Shown here: positions 63,135-64,000 of the stretch, in pieces
Layout: every line of letters begins with the position of its first letter
How positions within the stretch are numbered: the stretch's first letter is position 1
From: Flavobacterium limnophilum
GTDB lineage: Bacteria; Bacteroidota; Bacteroidia; Flavobacteriales; Flavobacteriaceae
Assembly (NCBI RefSeq): GCF_027111315.2
Contig: NZ_CP114289.2
Location: 620,001-684,000 of the forward strand
Length of the DNA: 64,000 nt
Direction of reading: 5' to 3'
Notes under the pieces: model-generated
What the model was told of the DNA's origin: nothing
Seen by the model: only the letters and a program-made list of their open reading frames with translations
The model's database searches: none
Translations under genes and position numbers: made by a program

Positions 63135-64000
63135 ATGACCTTATCACAGATTCTTACGCCCTCCATAGAAAAAGCGGTACAAACTTTATTTGATGTTACC
63201 ATAGACAAAGTTGAATTTCAAAGCACTCGAAAAGAGTTTGAAGGCGACATCACGATGGTAATTTTTCCATTATTGAAAGTCATCAAAAGCAATCCGGTAG
63301 AATTAGGAAATAAAATAGGAACCTATTTAGTCGAAAATGTAGCCGAAGTGAGCCGTTTCAACGTGGTTTCAGGTTTCTTGAATATCGTTATTTCAGACGA
63401 ATATTATTTGAATTTTTTCAACGAAATCCGGAAAAACGAAAAATTTGGTTTCGTGACTCCAAATCCCGAAGACAAGGCGATTATGGTCGAATATTCTTCG
63501 CCAAACACCAATAAACCTTTGCATTTAGGTCACGTTCGCAACAATCTTCTAGGGTATTCCGTTGCCGAAATCATCAAGGCTTCAGGCAAAAAAGTCTATA
63601 AAACACAAATCATCAACGACCGTGGAATTCATATTTGCAAGTCGATGTTGGCTTGGCAAAAATTCGGAAACGGAGAAACTCCGGAATCAACAGGCTTAAA
63701 AGGAGATAAATTAGTAGGGAATTATTATGTGGCTTTCGACAAAGCCTATAAAGAAGAAATAAACCAATTAATTGCCCAAGGAAAAACAGAAGACGAAGCC
63801 AAAAAGCAAGCTCCAATTATTCTTGAAGCCCAAGAAATGCTTTTGAAATGGGAAGCTGGCGATGAAGAAGTAATCACACTTTGGAAAATGATGAACCAAT
63901 GGGTTTATGATGGTTTTGCCGAAACTTACAAAAATTTGGGAGTCGATTTCGATACATATTATTACGAAAGCAATACCTATTTGCTAGGAAAAGACGTGGT
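63135..64000 (+). CDS. argS: Arginyl-tRNA synthetase, N-terminal part
   Basis: The gene starts at the ATG at 63135 and runs off the window end; about 288 codons are present. The N-terminal Add-1 domain (about 1-105) is followed by the class I HIGH motif as HLGHVRNN (130-137), after VEYSSPNTNKPL, typical of bacterial ArgRS. It attaches arginine to tRNA-Arg. It is divergent from the type IX substrate gene. Confidence 0.95.
   Translation, partial: MTLSQILTPSIEKAVQTLFDVTIDKVEFQSTRKEFEGDITMVIFPLLKVIKSNPVELGNKIGTYLVENVAEVSRFNVVSGFLNIVISDEYYLNFFNEIRKNEKFGFVTPNPEDKAIMVEYSSPNTNKPLHLGHVRNNLLGYSVAEIIKASGKKVYKTQIINDRGIHICKSMLAWQKFGNGETPESTGLKGDKLVGNYYVAFDKAYKEEINQLIAQGKTEDEAKKQAPIILEAQEMLLKWEAGDEEVITLWKMMNQWVYDGFAETYKNLGVDFDTYYYESNTYLLGKDV

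Noticed and set aside
1..64000. tRNA or rRNA genes, prophage, complete insertion sequences
   Set aside because: No cloverleaf, rRNA segment, phage structural gene or transposase was recognised on either strand, although small RNAs could be missed by eye.

Overview
The window looks like chromosomal DNA of a flavobacterium (Bacteroidota, Flavobacterium-like). The evidence is low GC content, start-proximal promoters of the Bacteroidota type (TAnnTTTG), a type IX secretion type B substrate, a long SecA without the usual C-terminal zinc motif, a fused aspartokinase/homoserine dehydrogenase and many short secreted proteins of Bacteroidota families. No rRNA, tRNA, CRISPR array, prophage or insertion-sequence transposase was seen.

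Layout. 1-241: 3' end of a cysteine synthase/cystathionine beta-synthase. 326-2821: a PLP-fold enzyme with a UPF0251 (DUF134) regulator. 3059-8279: yebC, a secreted protein, a tail-specific protease and gcvT. 8691-13576: an accessory block with a secreted protein, a NAD-kinase-like protein plus SPFH protein, and an OLD-type ATPase/TOPRIM protein. The last two units are preceded by copies of the same 70-bp promoter-like element, whose hairpin is kept by paired base changes. 13922-16946: nnrD, a HipA-like kinase with DUF3037, and a SYLF protein. 17046-22039: thrA-thrB-thrC with an unannotated leader peptide carrying eight consecutive threonines (22039-21941), pointing to attenuation. 22212-25810: hutH and a DUF47/Pit phosphate uptake pair. 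25878-36017: housekeeping and envelope genes (secA, a DUF2795 protein, a PduO-type adenosyltransferase, a LolD-like ABC ATPase, carbonic anhydrase, methyltransferase, an unusual SDR). 36131-41039: a probable PPi-dependent PEP carboxykinase between two paralogous FKBP lipoproteins.

41071-45520 is the most plastic stretch. It holds a frameshifted YafQ-type toxin with its antitoxin, a 122-bp partial duplication of the toxin gene, a MITE-like inverted-repeat element (a second copy lies at about 7019-7183), a 21-bp tandem array, and an AT-rich ATPase/DUF4435 pair resembling the PARIS anti-phage system. That pair is bounded by 10-bp inverted repeats (GTTAGCAGTA/TACTGCTAAC). 45600-47462 is an ABC-F ATPase. 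47654-52951 is a small pectin (rhamnogalacturonan) degradation cluster (DUF2264, GH88/105, DUF4861) with the decayed remnant of a LacI-type regulator upstream. 53102-62900 holds secreted proteins, a FabH-type synthase and a 1422-residue type IX substrate with seven tandem repeats. The window ends inside argS.

Two themes stand out. First, three or four candidate defence or toxin-like modules (OLD, SPFH/NAD-kinase-like, HipA/DUF3037, PARIS-like, YafQ) are scattered between core genes. Second, the intergenic DNA is rich in small structured repeats: heptamer arrays, REP-like hairpins, a terminator family with a shared loop, and MITE-like elements.
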